Source: Alistipes sp.
Lineage (GTDB): Bacteria; Bacteroidota; Bacteroidia; Bacteroidales; Rikenellaceae
Length of the DNA stretch: 5,053 nucleotides
Direction: 5' to 3'
Assembly (NCBI GenBank): GCA_028691095.1
Contig: JAQUZZ010000137.1
Span: 1-5,053 of the forward strand
The notes under the pieces were generated by a model. That model did no database searches. It saw nothing but the letters and a program-made list of their open reading frames with translations, and was not told where the DNA came from. The translations under genes were made by a program, and so were the position numbers. This document shows, piece by piece, positions 4,979-5,053 of this stretch (position 1 is its first letter; each line of letters opens with the position of its first letter).

Positions 4979-5052
4979 GGTGTGGTAGTTCAGCTGGTTA
5001 GAATGCCTGCCTGTCACGCAGGAGGTCGCGAGTTCGAGTCTCGTCCATACCG
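4979..5052 (+). tRNA. tRNA-Asp(GTC)
   Basis: A complete 74-base cloverleaf. The acceptor stem GGTGTGG (4979-4985) pairs with CCATACC (5045-5051), with one G-U. The D arm is GTTC/GAAT with AGCTGGTTA between. The anticodon stem CCTGC/GCAGG (5006-5010, 5018-5022) holds loop CTGTCAC with anticodon GTC at 5013-5015. The variable loop is AGGTC. The T arm GCGAG/CTCGT encloses TTCGAGT. The discriminator is G5052, the identity base for tRNA-Asp. A C follows at 5053, so whether CCA is encoded cannot be seen. Confidence 0.96.
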
Positions 5053-5053
5053 C

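Noticed and set aside
4526..5017. 163-codon minus-strand open frame across rsmD and the tRNA
   Set aside because: It is antisense to rsmD and runs into the tRNA promoter and tRNA, with no family features.
1..5053. CRISPR array, prophage or toxin-antitoxin system
   Set aside because: No regularly spaced direct repeats of the right length and no matching genes; the only long repeat pair is the inverted A/B pair.

Overview
The window looks like a chromosomal segment of a Bacteroidales/Bacteroidota bacterium. The grounds are the set of conserved genes (a PUR-domain DUF3276 protein, a RecD-like helicase and a DUF3822-rsmD pair), the absence of clear Shine-Dalgarno sequences with A-rich leaders instead, and several matches to the Bacteroidota promoter pattern TTTG-N19-20-TAnnTTTG. 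Assignment below order level is not possible from this sequence alone.

Layout from left to right. (1) 1-516, minus: N-terminal 172 codons of a lipoprotein-type aldose 1-epimerase that runs off the left edge. (2) 517-1271: a 755-bp region with no convincing protein gene. It holds a candidate minus-strand promoter for the epimerase, a 10-bp tandem repeat, one copy of a ~92-bp repeat (A), a good plus-strand promoter, and a structured-looking leader with a 14-bp hairpin. (3) 1272-1625, plus: small PUR-domain nucleic-acid-binding protein. (4) 1626-1897: convergent spacer with a weak terminator, a perfect 12-bp hairpin and an inverted second copy (B) of the ~92-bp repeat, whose last three bases are the helicase stop codon. 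(5) 1898-3319, minus: SF1 RecD-like helicase. (6) 3320-3558: divergent spacer. (7) 3559-4882, plus: DUF3822 protein and rsmD, overlapping by 14 bases. (8) 4913-5052: a promoter with a 9-bp palindrome across its -7 box, followed by tRNA-Asp(GTC).

Most of the genes look like housekeeping functions: sugar anomer conversion, DNA repair or recombination, 16S rRNA methylation and a tRNA. The unusual part is the non-coding DNA around the PUR gene. The ~92-bp repeat occurs in opposite orientation at 534-625 and 1808-1900 (about 81% identical by hand alignment, with a 35/37 core). Its terminal stem-loop, of the form AGCACGKTGTGCTTA, appears a third time directly upstream of the PUR start codon. The epimerase and the PUR gene therefore share the same hairpin 16-19 bases before their ATG, each at the end of a long predicted leader. 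This could be a shared RNA regulatory element, possibly read by the PUR protein itself, or a small dispersed repeat family. The sequence alone does not decide between these.
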